Of a DNA stretch of 64,000 nucleotides, positions 16,825 through 25,209 are shown piece after piece. Both the position numbers and the translations under genes were made by a program. The stretch lies in assembly GCA_001899205.1 (NCBI GenBank), contig MKVL01000025.1:682001-746000 (forward strand), read 5' to 3'. The stretch is from Mesorhizobium sp. 65-26. Lineage in GTDB: Bacteria; Pseudomonadota; Alphaproteobacteria; Rhizobiales; Rhizobiaceae. Positions within the stretch are counted from its first letter, which is position 1; every line of letters starts with the position of its first letter. Under the pieces are notes generated by a model. The model was not told the DNA's origin. It worked only from the letters and a program-made list of their open reading frames with translations, and did not search any database.

Positions 16825-17940
16825 ATGACCAACGACACCAAGAAGCAGGCAATGGAGGCCCTGTCGGGCCGGGCGGCGCGCGGCGAGATCTCGCGTCGTC
16901 AGTTCGCGCAACTCGCGGCGATCGTGCTTGGCGGCACGCCGCTGCTGCTGCGCTCGACCAGCGCGTTCGCAGAGACGAAGGGGCTGGTGCTGGTGAACTG
17001 GGGCGGCGACGCCATCACCGCCTATGACGCCGCCTATGGCCAGGCCTTTACCAAGGAGACCGGCATTCCGGTCAAGATGGACGGCTCGGGTCCGACCGAA
17101 GGCGCGATCGCGGCCCAGTTCAAGAGCGGCGCGCCGACCTGGGACCTTGTCGACGTCGATCCTTTCTCGGCCATCACGCTCGGCGCTCAGGGCATGCTCG
17201 AGCCGATCGACTACTCGATCGTCGACAAGAAGAAGATGCGGCCCGGCTTCGGCTGGGAACATGCCGCCTCGACCTATTTCTTCTCCTACGTGATTGCCTA
17301 CGACTCGCAGAAATTCGGCAGCCAGGCGCCGACAGGCATGGCCGACTTCTTCGATGTCAAGAAATTCCCTGGCAAGCGCTCGCTCTACAAATGGGGCGTC
17401 TCGAGCTGGGAAGCCGCGCTCCTGGCCGACGGCATCGCGCCGGCTTCGCTCTATCCGCTCGACCTCAAGCGCGCGCATGACAAGATCGCCGCTTTCAAGG
17501 AGAACGTCGTCGCCTATTGGGGCGGCGGCGCCGAGAGCCAGAGCGTGCTGCTCAACGGCGAGGCGTCCATGGCGATCGTCTGGTCGACCCGCGCCTCGCT
17601 GATCGAGCAGGATTCCGGCGGCCAGATCAAGTTCATCTGGGACCAGGGCCTGATCTCGCCCGGCGCGCTGGCCGTGCTCAAGAACAACCCCGGCGGCAAG
17701 GAAGCGGCGATGAAGTTCATCGCCAGCGCCCAGGATCCGCAAAAGCAGCTGATCATGTTCGACAAGCTGGGGCAGGGCCCTGCGAACCCGGCCGCCGACG
17801 CCCTGATCCCTGCCGACAAGAAGCGGATCAACCCCGTCGATCCGGAAAACATGAAGAAGCAGATCCCGCTCGACATGGAGTGGTACGCCAAGAACTACGG
17901 CGCGGCGCTCGACGAATACACCAAGATCATCTCCGCCTGA
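16825..17940 (+). CDS. periplasmic substrate-binding protein, polyamine class, probable Tat substrate
   Basis: A 371-residue solute-binding protein. The ATG at 16825 has AAGGGGA at the right distance. The N-terminus carries ISRRQFAQLAAIVLGG, a twin-arginine motif (S-R-R-x-F) followed by a hydrophobic stretch ending at SAFAE, so export through Tat is likely, unlike the Sec signal of the first system's binding protein. The mature part shows LVLVNWGGDAITAYDAAYG, FFDVKKFPGKRSLYKWGVSS and VVAYWGGGAESQSVLLNGE. Downstream stem-loops separate it from the permease genes and may let it be expressed above them. Confidence 0.9.
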   Translation: MTNDTKKQAMEALSGRAARGEISRRQFAQLAAIVLGGTPLLLRSTSAFAETKGLVLVNWGGDAITAYDAAYGQAFTKETGIPVKMDGSGPTEGAIAAQFKSGAPTWDLVDVDPFSAITLGAQGMLEPIDYSIVDKKKMRPGFGWEHAASTYFFSYVIAYDSQKFGSQAPTGMADFFDVKKFPGKRSLYKWGVSSWEAALLADGIAPASLYPLDLKRAHDKIAAFKENVVAYWGGGAESQSVLLNGEASMAIVWSTRASLIEQDSGGQIKFIWDQGLISPGALAVLKNNPGGKEAAMKFIASAQDPQKQLIMFDKLGQGPANPAADALIPADKKRINPVDPENMKKQIPLDMEWYAKNYGAALDEYTKIISA

Positions 17941-18002
17941 GGGCGGGATGCATTGTGATGGACGGGGTATCCCGCTCTGTCTCTTTGTTGGCCGCATTCG
18001 TG

Positions 18003-18030
18003 CGACGCCGGGTGGTTGTACCTGGCGTCG
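18003..18030 (+). promoter_or_regulatory. intercistronic stem-loop between binding protein and permease genes
   Basis: Arms 18003-18013 and 18020-18030 pair over 11 positions (one G-U) around a six-base loop. A second, weaker hairpin lies at 17943-17949 with 17969-17975. They fill the 120-base gap behind the binding-protein gene. Such structures commonly protect the upstream message from 3' decay, giving more binding protein than permease. The role is inferred from position. Confidence 0.5.
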
Positions 18031-18060
18031 GAATGCCCGGGGCGGGGACGTAGAACCGAG

Positions 18061-18894
18061 ATGAGAGGCATCCTCTCCGACAGGATGGGCGCGGCGTTGC
18101 TGATGGCGCCGCTGCTCCTGTTCCTTGTGCTCGCTTACGCCTGGCCGTTCCTCGGCGTGGTGAAGTGGAGCTTCACCCTTCCGCAGCCCGGCCTCGGGCA
18201 ATATGACGCGCTGCTGACCGACCCGTTGGTGCAGTCGGTCTTCGTCCGTACGCTGCGGATCGCGACGGTGGTCACGCTGGTGTCGGTGACGGCGGCTTAC
18301 GCCATAACGGTCGTCTGGGTCCGCGGCACCCCCGCGCAGCGCCTGGTCGCCGAGTTCTGCATCCTGGTGCCGTTTTGGATCTCGGTGCTGACGCGTGCCT
18401 TCGGCTGGCTGGCGCTGCTTTCCAATCGTGGCCTGATCAACACCTGGCTGCAGTCCATAGGCTTCATTTCCGAACCGCTGACGCTGGTGCGCAACGAGTT
18501 CGGCGTCGTCGTCGGCATGACGCACTTCCTCATACCCTTCGCCGTCTTTCCGCTGGCCTCCGCCATGCGTAGCCTCGACGAGCGCGTCCTGCTCGCGGCG
18601 CGCGGCCTCGGCTCCAGCCGCATGCGCACCTTCTGGTCGGTTTTCGTGCCGATGACGAGCTCCGGCATCATCGGCTCGGCGTTGATCACCTTCGTCTTCT
18701 CGCTGGGCTTTTTCGTCACGCCGGCCATCCTTGGCGGCGGCCGCAGCGTGATGGTCGCCGAGCTGATCTATCTCAGGATATTCCAGAGCCCCGACTGGGG
18801 ATTGGGAGCCGCGATCAGCGTCGTGCTGGTGCTTTTCGTCGGCGTGCTCATGGCGCTGCTCTTCCGCTATGTCAGGCCGAGGCAGATGATCTGA
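18061..18894 (+). CDS. ABC transporter permease, PotB-like (second system)
   Basis: A 277-residue inner-membrane permease with six predicted helices, the first in MGAALLMAPLLLFLVLAYAW. The ATPase-contact loop is AARGLGSSRMRTFWSVFVPM. Unlike the first system's PotB-like protein it has no long periplasmic insert and is of normal length. The ATG at 18061 is chosen because upstream codons fall in the intercistronic stem-loop region. The stop overlaps the next gene's start by one base (TGATG). Confidence 0.9.
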   Translation: MRGILSDRMGAALLMAPLLLFLVLAYAWPFLGVVKWSFTLPQPGLGQYDALLTDPLVQSVFVRTLRIATVVTLVSVTAAYAITVVWVRGTPAQRLVAEFCILVPFWISVLTRAFGWLALLSNRGLINTWLQSIGFISEPLTLVRNEFGVVVGMTHFLIPFAVFPLASAMRSLDERVLLAARGLGSSRMRTFWSVFVPMTSSGIIGSALITFVFSLGFFVTPAILGGGRSVMVAELIYLRIFQSPDWGLGAAISVVLVLFVGVLMALLFRYVRPRQMI

Positions 18895-19700
18895 TGCCGA
18901 CTTATCGCCCCGGTCCCGTCTCGCTGGTCCTCGCCGTCCTGGTGGCGCTGTTCCTGCTCATGCCGCTGCTGGCGGTGGTGCCGGTGTCGCTGACGCCGAG
19001 CCGCATGCTCGCCATGCCCACAGGCGAGCTGTCGCTGCGCCACTACCGCGCGCTGATAGAGGACCCGCGCTGGCTCGACGCCATCCTGCTCAGCCTCAGG
19101 ATCGGCGTCGTCAGCAGCGCCATCTCGACGATACTGGCATTGTGCTTCAGCCTCGGCGTCTGGATGTTCCAGCCGCGTTTCACCGCGGCCCTCGTCGGCT
19201 TCGTGCTGCTGCCGATGGTGGTGCCGCCTGTGGTTTCGGCCATCACGCTCTATTTCCTGCTCACCTCGGTCTCCGGCGTCAGCTCCTTTTTCGGCTACGA
19301 CACCTGGCTGGGGGTCGCGATGGCGCATTCGGTGATGACGGTGCCCTTCGCCACCGTGCTGATCCTGGTATCGCTCAGCCAGCTCGACCGGCGCATCGAC
19401 CTTGCCGCGCGCGGCCTCGGCGCCAGCGTGTGGGAGCGCGCCACGCGCGTCATCATGCCCAACATCAAGTTCGGTATCGTCACCGCCGCGCTTATGTCCT
19501 TCGTGCTCTCCTGGGAAGAGATCGGGGTGACCCTGTTCATCACCTCGGTCAACGCCATCACGCTGCCCCGGTTGATGTGGATGGGACTGCGCGACAATAT
19601 CGACCCGGCGATCGCCGCGCTCTCCGTCATCCTCATCGTCATCACCGTGTTGGTGCTTGCACTTCGCGCCGTCGTGGTTAGGCTGCGCGGCGCCGGCTGA
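18894..19700 (+). CDS. ABC transporter permease, PotC-like (second system)
   Basis: A 268-residue permease with six hydrophobic helices; the first is in VSLVLAVLVALFLLMPLLAV and the ATPase-contact loop is AARGLGASVWERATRVIMPN. Its ATG shares a base with the preceding stop, so the two permeases are translationally coupled and should be made in equal amount. It ends the second polyamine-class operon. Confidence 0.9.
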   Translation: MPTYRPGPVSLVLAVLVALFLLMPLLAVVPVSLTPSRMLAMPTGELSLRHYRALIEDPRWLDAILLSLRIGVVSSAISTILALCFSLGVWMFQPRFTAALVGFVLLPMVVPPVVSAITLYFLLTSVSGVSSFFGYDTWLGVAMAHSVMTVPFATVLILVSLSQLDRRIDLAARGLGASVWERATRVIMPNIKFGIVTAALMSFVLSWEEIGVTLFITSVNAITLPRLMWMGLRDNIDPAIAALSVILIVITVLVLALRAVVVRLRGAG

Positions 19701-19777
19701 CCCCGCGAAGCACCTTGGTGATTGGTGCCCGGGACCGCCGGTGGCGCAGTGGCCTGCAAGGCCGCGACAGGCGAGTG

Positions 19778-20194
19778 ATGAGGACGATGACCGCGCCAGG
19801 CGATTTGCAGCAGGCACTGTTTCTGAGATTGAAAACCGACCCGTCGCTGTCGGCGCTGCTCGGTGGCGCCGGACTTGTGGAGCGGGTCACGGCAACTGCC
19901 GCCTATCCCTATGTGACCTGCGGCCAGACCTGTGCCTTCGACTGGGACAGCGGCGCCGAGAACGATGACGACCAGCTTATCACGCTGCATGTCTGGTCAA
20001 AGGCGCATGGCGATGCGGAAACCATCGCCATCATGGAAGCCATCAAGGCACGTCTCGCCGATGCCGCCCTGGTGGTCGGCCCACGCGGCCTGACGCGGCT
20101 GACGCTGGAGTTTAGCGAACACCGCTACGACGAAGAGCTTTTGGAGCACCACGGCCTGCTGCGGTTCCGGGCACTGACGCAGGAAGATGCCTGA
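19778..20194 (+). CDS. DUF3168 protein (phage/GTA tail-completion family), orphan
   Basis: A 138-residue protein with the DUF3168 layout: DLQQALFLRLKTDPSLSALL, YPYVTCGQ, LITLHVWSKAHGDAETIAIM and a closing HHGLLRFRALTQEDA. The family comprises head-tail connector or tail-completion proteins of siphophages and of Rhodobacter-type gene transfer agents. No other head, portal, protease or tail gene is near, so it stands alone between an ABC operon and feuN. Start may be the ATG at 19778 or 19787, the latter with GAGG three bases away. It could be a relic of a GTA cluster or a domesticated gene; it is intact. Confidence 0.7.
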   Translation: MRTMTAPGDLQQALFLRLKTDPSLSALLGGAGLVERVTATAAYPYVTCGQTCAFDWDSGAENDDDQLITLHVWSKAHGDAETIAIMEAIKARLADAALVVGPRGLTRLTLEFSEHRYDEELLEHHGLLRFRALTQEDA

Positions 20195-20359
20195 TGTGCT
20201 TTCAATATCGTGCAAACGAGGTTTAGATGGTGCTTCATGGATTTCGCGGGGGCGAAATCGAAGTTCATCTGTGTCGCGTAACGGGGGCGTGGCGGGCATG
20301 TTTTCAGCGAAGTCCAGTGTTCATTTCACGTTCAGCACCGATGGGCTAGAACGGCGGCC

Positions 20360-20662
20360 ATGAAAACCTTCAGCTCCCACTTCCGAACCGCGATGCTGGT
20401 GCTCTGCGCGGCGGGATTGCTTGTGTCGCAAGCGGTCGCCCTGCCTGTCGCCACGACGCCGGACCAATCGGACCCCGTGCTGCTTGCCGCGTCCGATTGC
20501 TACGCGATCGGCCAGCAGGTGGCGGAGCAGAACGGCGGCACGCTCGCCAAGGCTTCACAGGCCACGCGTGGCGGCCAGCCGGTATGCGTCATTGTCGTGC
20601 TGGTGCCGGGCAAGGATGGGCAGCGTCCGCGCCGTACCGAGGTCGTCGTTCCGGCGAACTGA
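20360..20662 (+). CDS. feuN: small periplasmic protein, FeuN-like modulator of FeuPQ
   Basis: A 100-residue exported protein. The first 27 residues (MKTFSSHFRTAMLVLCAAGL and on to VALP) form a signal peptide. The mature part contains CYAIGQQVAEQNGGTLAKAS, a helix-strand pattern resembling a half PepSY unit, and two cysteines that could form a disulfide. It lies 85 bases upstream of the FeuP-type regulator. In Sinorhizobium meliloti a small periplasmic protein encoded next to feuP, FeuN, restrains FeuQ signalling and is essential. Size, export signal and position match that, which is the basis of the name; I cannot align the sequences here. Confidence 0.6.
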   Translation: MKTFSSHFRTAMLVLCAAGLLVSQAVALPVATTPDQSDPVLLAASDCYAIGQQVAEQNGGTLAKASQATRGGQPVCVIVVLVPGKDGQRPRRTEVVVPAN

Positions 20663-20747
20663 GGGGTTCGTTTCACAGGCCGCCGGAATCGGCCTATACC
20701 TGCCATAGAGCCATCACCGGCCCATTCACCAACAGGCACCGACCGAC

Positions 20748-21413
20748 ATGCGCGTACTCGTCGTCGAGGATGACAAGGATCTCAATCGGCAGATATCCGA
20801 AGCGCTTGTCGATGCCGGCTATGTCGTCGATCGCGCGTTCGATGGGGAAGAGGGCCATTTTCTCGGCGACACCGAGCCTTACGACGCCGTGGTGCTCGAT
20901 ATCGGCCTGCCGCAGATGGACGGCATCAGCGTCGTCGAGCGCTGGCGGCGCGGCGGCCGCAAGATGCCCGTGCTGATCCTGACCGCGCGCGACCGCTGGA
21001 GCGACAAGGTCGCCGGCATCGACGCCGGCGCCGACGACTATGTCACCAAGCCTTTCCACATCGAGGAAGTGCTGGCCCGCGTCAGGGCGCTGATACGACG
21101 CGCCGCCGGCCATGCCTCGTCGGAACTGACATGCGGACCGCTGCGCCTGGACACCAAGGCTTCCAAGGCAGACGTCAACGGCGTGCCGCTGAAGTTGACG
21201 TCGCATGAGTTCCGCCTGCTTGCCTATCTCATGCACCACATGGGCGAGGTGGTTTCCCGCACGGAACTGGTCGAGCATCTCTACGATCAGGATTTCGACC
21301 GCGATTCCAACACGATCGAGGTTTTCGTCGGGCGGCTTCGCAAGAAGATGGGCATCGACATGATCGAGACAGTTCGCGGCATGGGCTACCGCATGCGTCA
21401 ACCGGAGGCGTAA
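20748..21413 (+). CDS. feuP: OmpR/PhoP-family response regulator, FeuP
   Basis: A 221-residue two-component regulator. The receiver domain has the acidic pair in VLVVEDDKDL, the phosphoryl Asp in DAVVLDIGLPQMDG, Thr in LILTARDRW and Lys in DDYVTKPFHIEE. A winged-helix effector domain follows from about residue 125 (LKLTSHEFRLLAYLMHHMGE, NTIEVFVGRLRKKM). The kinase gene follows 22 bases later. In rhizobia FeuPQ responds to low osmolarity and activates the cyclic glucan exporter gene ndvA. The feu assignment depends on the three-gene context. Confidence 0.82.
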   Translation: MRVLVVEDDKDLNRQISEALVDAGYVVDRAFDGEEGHFLGDTEPYDAVVLDIGLPQMDGISVVERWRRGGRKMPVLILTARDRWSDKVAGIDAGADDYVTKPFHIEEVLARVRALIRRAAGHASSELTCGPLRLDTKASKADVNGVPLKLTSHEFRLLAYLMHHMGEVVSRTELVEHLYDQDFDRDSNTIEVFVGRLRKKMGIDMIETVRGMGYRMRQPEA

Positions 21414-21435
21414 CTCGGAACCGCTGAGACAAATC

Positions 21436-22830
21436 GTGAGAAGGCCGCTTTCGCTGCGCTTGTGGCCGCGCTCCCTGGCATTCCGGGTGATCGCCTTCTC
21501 GACGATCTGGGCGATCCTGACCCTGGTGGTCATCTTCACCCTCATCACCACGCTCTACCGGCAGGCCAGCGAACGCGGCTTCGACAGCCTGCTGTCGGCG
21601 CATCTGTTCAACCTGATCGGGTCGGTCGGCGTCTCGGAAAATGGCGCGCTGACCGGCTCGCCCGATCTCGGCGACCTGAGGTTCTCGGAGCCGAATTCGG
21701 GCTGGTACTGGTCGGTGGAACCGGCTTCGGAAGGCGTGCACGGAGACCTGCACTCCTCGTCGATGACCAGGACGATCCTGTCGCCGAGCATCACCGTGGT
21801 ACCCTTCAACACCAGCTTCCAGCGCAGCTACACCACACCGGGCATCAATGGCGAAAAGCTTACCGTCTTCGAAAGCGAGTTCGTCCTCGATTCCAAGAAT
21901 CGCGCCGCGCGCTTTCGCGTCATGGGCAACCAGACCGAGCTGGAGCAGGAGATCGGCACGTTCCAGCGTCGCCTGCTGACCTATCTCTCCCTGTTCGGCG
22001 TCGGCATGATTGCCATCAACGCCATCGCCATCCTGCTCGGCCTGCAGCCGTTGCGTCGCGTCAGGAATGCGCTTGCCATGGTGCGCGAAGGCACCGCGCA
22101 ACGGCTCGACGGCCGCTTTCCGGCCGAAATCGAGCCGCTTGCCAATGAAACCAATGCGCTGATCGAGAACAACCGGCGCATCGTCGAGCGTTCGCGCACC
22201 CAGGTCGGGAACCTGGCTCATTCCCTGAAGACGCCGCTCGCCGTGCTGCTCAACGAAGGCCGTGCGCTGGGCGGCGCCAAGGGACAGCTCATCACCGAGC
22301 AGGCCGCCTCGATGCAGAAGCAGGTGGAGCACTACCTGCAACGGGCTCGCGTCGCTGCCCAGCGCGACAGCGTCGTCTACCGCACGCCGGTTTCGCCGCT
22401 GGTGCAGCGCATGGTGCGTGTCTTGCAGAAGCTCAATCCGGAGACCAGTCTCTCGCTGACCCTGCCGGCGGGCGAGGTGATCTTTGCCGGCGAGCGCGAG
22501 GATCTTGAGGAATTGCTCGGCAATCTTCTCGAAAATGCCCTGAAATGGGCGAAGGGCGCCGTCGCCGTCACCGTCACCTCACTGGCCGACAAGGACGGGT
22601 CTCCGAGCCTGTTCGAGATCAGCATTGAGGATGACGGCCCCGGCATCCCCGAGGACAAGGCGCGCGAGGCCCTGAAGCGCGGCCGCCGGCTCGACGAGAC
22701 AAAGCCGGGGACCGGGCTTGGGCTGGCCATTGTCGCGGACCTCGTCAACGAGTATGGAGGCACTTTGGCGCTGGAACGGTCCGGCTTGGGCGGACTGAAG
22801 GCGGCGGTGCGATTGCGGAGCCTTCAGTAA
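21436..22830 (+). CDS. feuQ: sensor histidine kinase, FeuQ
   Basis: A 464-residue PhoQ-like membrane kinase starting at a GTG. Helix 1 (FRVIAFSTIWAILTLVVIFT) and helix 2 (YLSLFGVGMIAINAIAILLG, about residue 190) enclose a periplasmic sensor domain of roughly 140 residues. A short HAMP-like region leads to the H-box LAHSLKTPLAVLLNEG, then the N-box LLGNLLENALKWAK, G1 DDGPGIPE and G2 GTGLGLAIV. It phosphorylates FeuP. The small periplasmic FeuN-like product encoded just upstream is positioned to act on its sensor domain. Confidence 0.82.
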   Translation: MRRPLSLRLWPRSLAFRVIAFSTIWAILTLVVIFTLITTLYRQASERGFDSLLSAHLFNLIGSVGVSENGALTGSPDLGDLRFSEPNSGWYWSVEPASEGVHGDLHSSSMTRTILSPSITVVPFNTSFQRSYTTPGINGEKLTVFESEFVLDSKNRAARFRVMGNQTELEQEIGTFQRRLLTYLSLFGVGMIAINAIAILLGLQPLRRVRNALAMVREGTAQRLDGRFPAEIEPLANETNALIENNRRIVERSRTQVGNLAHSLKTPLAVLLNEGRALGGAKGQLITEQAASMQKQVEHYLQRARVAAQRDSVVYRTPVSPLVQRMVRVLQKLNPETSLSLTLPAGEVIFAGEREDLEELLGNLLENALKWAKGAVAVTVTSLADKDGSPSLFEISIEDDGPGIPEDKAREALKRGRRLDETKPGTGLGLAIVADLVNEYGGTLALERSGLGGLKAAVRLRSLQ

Positions 22831-22939
22831 TGCTGCCCCAGGTGGCCCGGACCGGCCAAATTTCCGACAAATATCAATACTATGGCCACGCCGTGATCCC
22901 GATGGCGTGGCGATCCTGCTCAAGACATCAGGTTGTGGC

Positions 22940-23380
22940 ATGAAGATTCGCCTGGCGCTCGTTTCCCTCCTCGTCGCCGTTTCCGGTTGCACCACGCTTG
23001 GCGGCAAGGGACCGGCCGTGGCCGCCCTGCCGCCGTCAGCCACCAAGCCGTCCGGCGGGAAGGTGGGGACGAGCATCGTTTCGGCCATGAATGGCGGCCT
23101 CATCGGCGGATCCATCGGGTCCGGCCTCAGCGACGGCGAGAAGCGCAGCGCGCTCGAGGCGGAGTACAAGGCGCTCGAATATACGGCCAGCGGCCAGAAG
23201 GTGACCTGGAAGGGCGACCAGGCGAGCCGCTACGGCGAGGTCGTGCCCGCGCAGCCCTACCGCGTTGGGTCGCAGGATTGCCGCCAGTATACGCATACGG
23301 TGTACAATGGCGGCGCCGGTGTGACCGCGCGCGGGACGGCCTGCCGGAACGCCGACGGCAGCTGGACGCCGCTCACCTGA
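22940..23380 (+). CDS. 17 kDa surface antigen-like lipoprotein
   Basis: A 146-residue protein with a lipoprotein signal peptide: MKIRLALVSLLVAVSGCTT has the lipobox VSGC with the acylated Cys at residue 16. The mature part has a short glycine-rich stretch (GGLIGGSIGSGLSDGEK), then a beta-rich domain ending in CRQYTHTVYNGGAGVTARGT and CRNADGSWTPL, the pattern of the RT0821/Lpp0805 and rickettsial 17 kDa antigen family. It is expected at the outer membrane. The ATG at 22940 starts the signal peptide; upstream in-frame codons do not. Function in the family is not known. Confidence 0.78.
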   Translation: MKIRLALVSLLVAVSGCTTLGGKGPAVAALPPSATKPSGGKVGTSIVSAMNGGLIGGSIGSGLSDGEKRSALEAEYKALEYTASGQKVTWKGDQASRYGEVVPAQPYRVGSQDCRQYTHTVYNGGAGVTARGTACRNADGSWTPLT

Positions 23381-23451
23381 CAATCGCGCGACGCCAGGGC
23401 ATATTGCGGGCGCGACAGGCTCGGCATCGCGCGGACGAGGCTGGATTGTCC

Positions 23452-23495
23452 GGATAGAGTTGGACCGCGGGTCCACGCGCATCCCGGCTCTATCC
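23452..23495. promoter_or_regulatory. nested stem-loop ahead of ccmI
   Basis: An outer perfect 8-base stem (23452-23459 with 23488-23495) encloses an inner perfect 6-base stem (23461-23466 with 23470-23475). A further hairpin at 23524-23542 ends just before the ribosome binding region of ccmI. It could be the terminator of the lipoprotein gene or a leader structure of the ccm operon. There is no T-run. Confidence 0.4.
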
Positions 23496-23557
23496 CGTCA
23501 AAGCGTCGCAGGGTGCTTGTGTTGGCAGGGCAGGGCTCTGCCGTTATTGGAAGAACC

Positions 23558-24688
23558 ATGCTGTTTTGGGTCATAGCCGCAATCCTGACGCTGGGTGCGA
23601 GCCTGGCGGTTTTGCTGCCTCTGGCCGGCAAATCGGGCGAAGCGACATCGAGCGCCGACCATGACCTCGAAGTCTACCGCGACCAGCTCCAGGAGCTCGA
23701 CCGCGATGCGGTCCGCGGCCTGATCCAGCCGACGGAGGCCGAGGAGGCGCGGGCCGAGATCGCGCGGCGCATCCTGCGCCTCGACAGGCCTGATCAGGCC
23801 GGGCAGCCGGAAGCCCGCCGCGGCTCGACGTTGGCGCGGCTGGTGGCGACCGCCGCCGTGCTCGCCGTGCCGCTGGTCAGCTGGGGCCTTTACAGCCAGA
23901 TCGGCTCGCCGGACCTGCCTTCCCAGCCGCTGGCCGAACGGCTGGCCAAGAATCCAGCCGACAGCTCCGTTGACGAACTGGTCGCGCGCGCCGAGGCGCA
24001 TCTCGCTTCCAATCCCTCGGATGGCCGGGGCTGGGATGTGCTGGCGCCGATCTATCTGCGCCTGCAGCGCTTTTCCGATGCGGTGACCGCCTATCGCAAC
24101 GCCATCCGGCTGGATGGCGACACCGCTGCGCGCCGGGCCGGCCTTGGCGAGGCGATCGCCAACCAGGCTGGCGGCATCGTCTCCGCCGACGCGCAGCAAG
24201 CCTTTGAGGCGGCGCTGAAGCTCGATCCAACAAACGCCAAGGCAAGCTTCTATCTCGCGCTCGGCCTGGCGCAGGAAGGGCAAAAGGCCGAGGCGGAGGC
24301 GGCATGGCGCAAGATGCTGGCCGCGCTGCCGCAGGATTCGCAATGGCGTGGCGCCGTCGAACAGGCGCTGGCGCAATCCGGCGCGCCGGCTGGCAACGCG
24401 GCGAGCGGCCCGGGCGCTGGGGATGTCGAGGCGGCCTCGTCGATGTCGCCCAAGGACAGGGAGGCCATGATCAACAGTATGGTCGCCGGCCTTGACGAGA
24501 AGCTGCGGCAAAATCCGCGCGATCCGGAAGGATGGATGCGGCTGGTTCGTTCCTACGTCGTGCTCGGCAAGGCGGATCAGGCACGGGACGCGCTCAACCG
24601 TGGCATCGCCGTGTTCGGGGCCGACAGCGAGGAGGCGAGGAAATTCACCGCCTTTGCCGCCTCCCTCGGCGTGACGGCGACGGAGTAG
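23558..24688 (+). CDS. ccmI: cytochrome c biogenesis protein CcmI (CycH)
   Basis: A 376-residue membrane protein that presents apocytochrome c to the haem ligation machinery. The N-terminus MLFWVIAAILTLGASLAVLL is the first helix, followed by the cytoplasmic segment DLEVYRDQLQELDRDAVRGL, a second helix near residue 95, and a periplasmic domain of tetratricopeptide repeats (GWDVLAPIYLRLQRFSDAVT, AKASFYLALGLAQEGQKAEA, GWMRLVRSYVVLGKADQARD). The ATG at 23558 begins the membrane helix; earlier in-frame starts fall in the leader hairpin. It heads the ccmI-ccmE-ccmF-ccmH operon (cycHJKL in rhizobia). Confidence 0.93.
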   Translation: MLFWVIAAILTLGASLAVLLPLAGKSGEATSSADHDLEVYRDQLQELDRDAVRGLIQPTEAEEARAEIARRILRLDRPDQAGQPEARRGSTLARLVATAAVLAVPLVSWGLYSQIGSPDLPSQPLAERLAKNPADSSVDELVARAEAHLASNPSDGRGWDVLAPIYLRLQRFSDAVTAYRNAIRLDGDTAARRAGLGEAIANQAGGIVSADAQQAFEAALKLDPTNAKASFYLALGLAQEGQKAEAEAAWRKMLAALPQDSQWRGAVEQALAQSGAPAGNAASGPGAGDVEAASSMSPKDREAMINSMVAGLDEKLRQNPRDPEGWMRLVRSYVVLGKADQARDALNRGIAVFGADSEEARKFTAFAASLGVTATE

Positions 24689-24691
24689 ACG

Positions 24692-25135
24692 ATGACGCGC
24701 AAGCAGAAACGACTGTCGGTGATCGCGGCCGGGCTGGTTTTCCTGGGTGCCGCGACGGGGCTTACCTTTTACGCGCTGGGCCAGAAGGCATCCTATTTCT
24801 ACATGCCGGGCGACCTTGCCACCGCCAGCGTCCAGCCCGGACAGCGCATCCGGCTCGGCGGCCTGGTGGAGAAGGGCACGATCCAGCGCGGGCAGGGCGC
24901 CACGGTGGCGTTCTCGGTGACCGACACCCACAGTTCGGTCAAGGTGACCTATACCGGCATCCTGCCTGACCTGTTCCGCGAGGAGCAGGGGGTTATCACC
25001 GAGGGAGCCTTCGGCCCGGACGGGACCTTCGTCGCCGACAGCGTGCTTGCCAAGCATGACGAGAACTACATGCCCAAGGAAGTGGCCGACGGGCTCAAGG
25101 CCAAGGGTGTATGGCAGGAGAGCAAGAGTGAGTAG
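24692..25135 (+). CDS. ccmE: haem chaperone CcmE (CycJ)
   Basis: A 147-residue periplasmic haem chaperone anchored by one N-terminal helix (LSVIAAGLVFLGAATGLTFY). The OB-fold core carries IRLGGLVEKGTIQRGQ and PDLFREEQGVITEGAF. The covalent haem ligand His is in SVLAKHDENYMPKEV, with the H-x-x-x-Y arrangement intact. The C-terminal tail is short and charged. It starts three bases after the ccmI stop, and takes haem from CcmC, hands it to CcmF. Confidence 0.95.
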   Translation: MTRKQKRLSVIAAGLVFLGAATGLTFYALGQKASYFYMPGDLATASVQPGQRIRLGGLVEKGTIQRGQGATVAFSVTDTHSSVKVTYTGILPDLFREEQGVITEGAFGPDGTFVADSVLAKHDENYMPKEVADGLKAKGVWQESKSE

Positions 25136-25209
25136 ATCGGCCTGCTCCCTGCATCCGGCGGCTTCGGCGGGCAACTCCCTTGCCGGCAAGGGAGAGGTTG
25201 GAGGCAGCC

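Noticed and set aside
19778..20194. Prophage or complete gene transfer agent cluster
   Set aside because: Only one phage-type family member is present; neighbours are an ABC operon and feuN.
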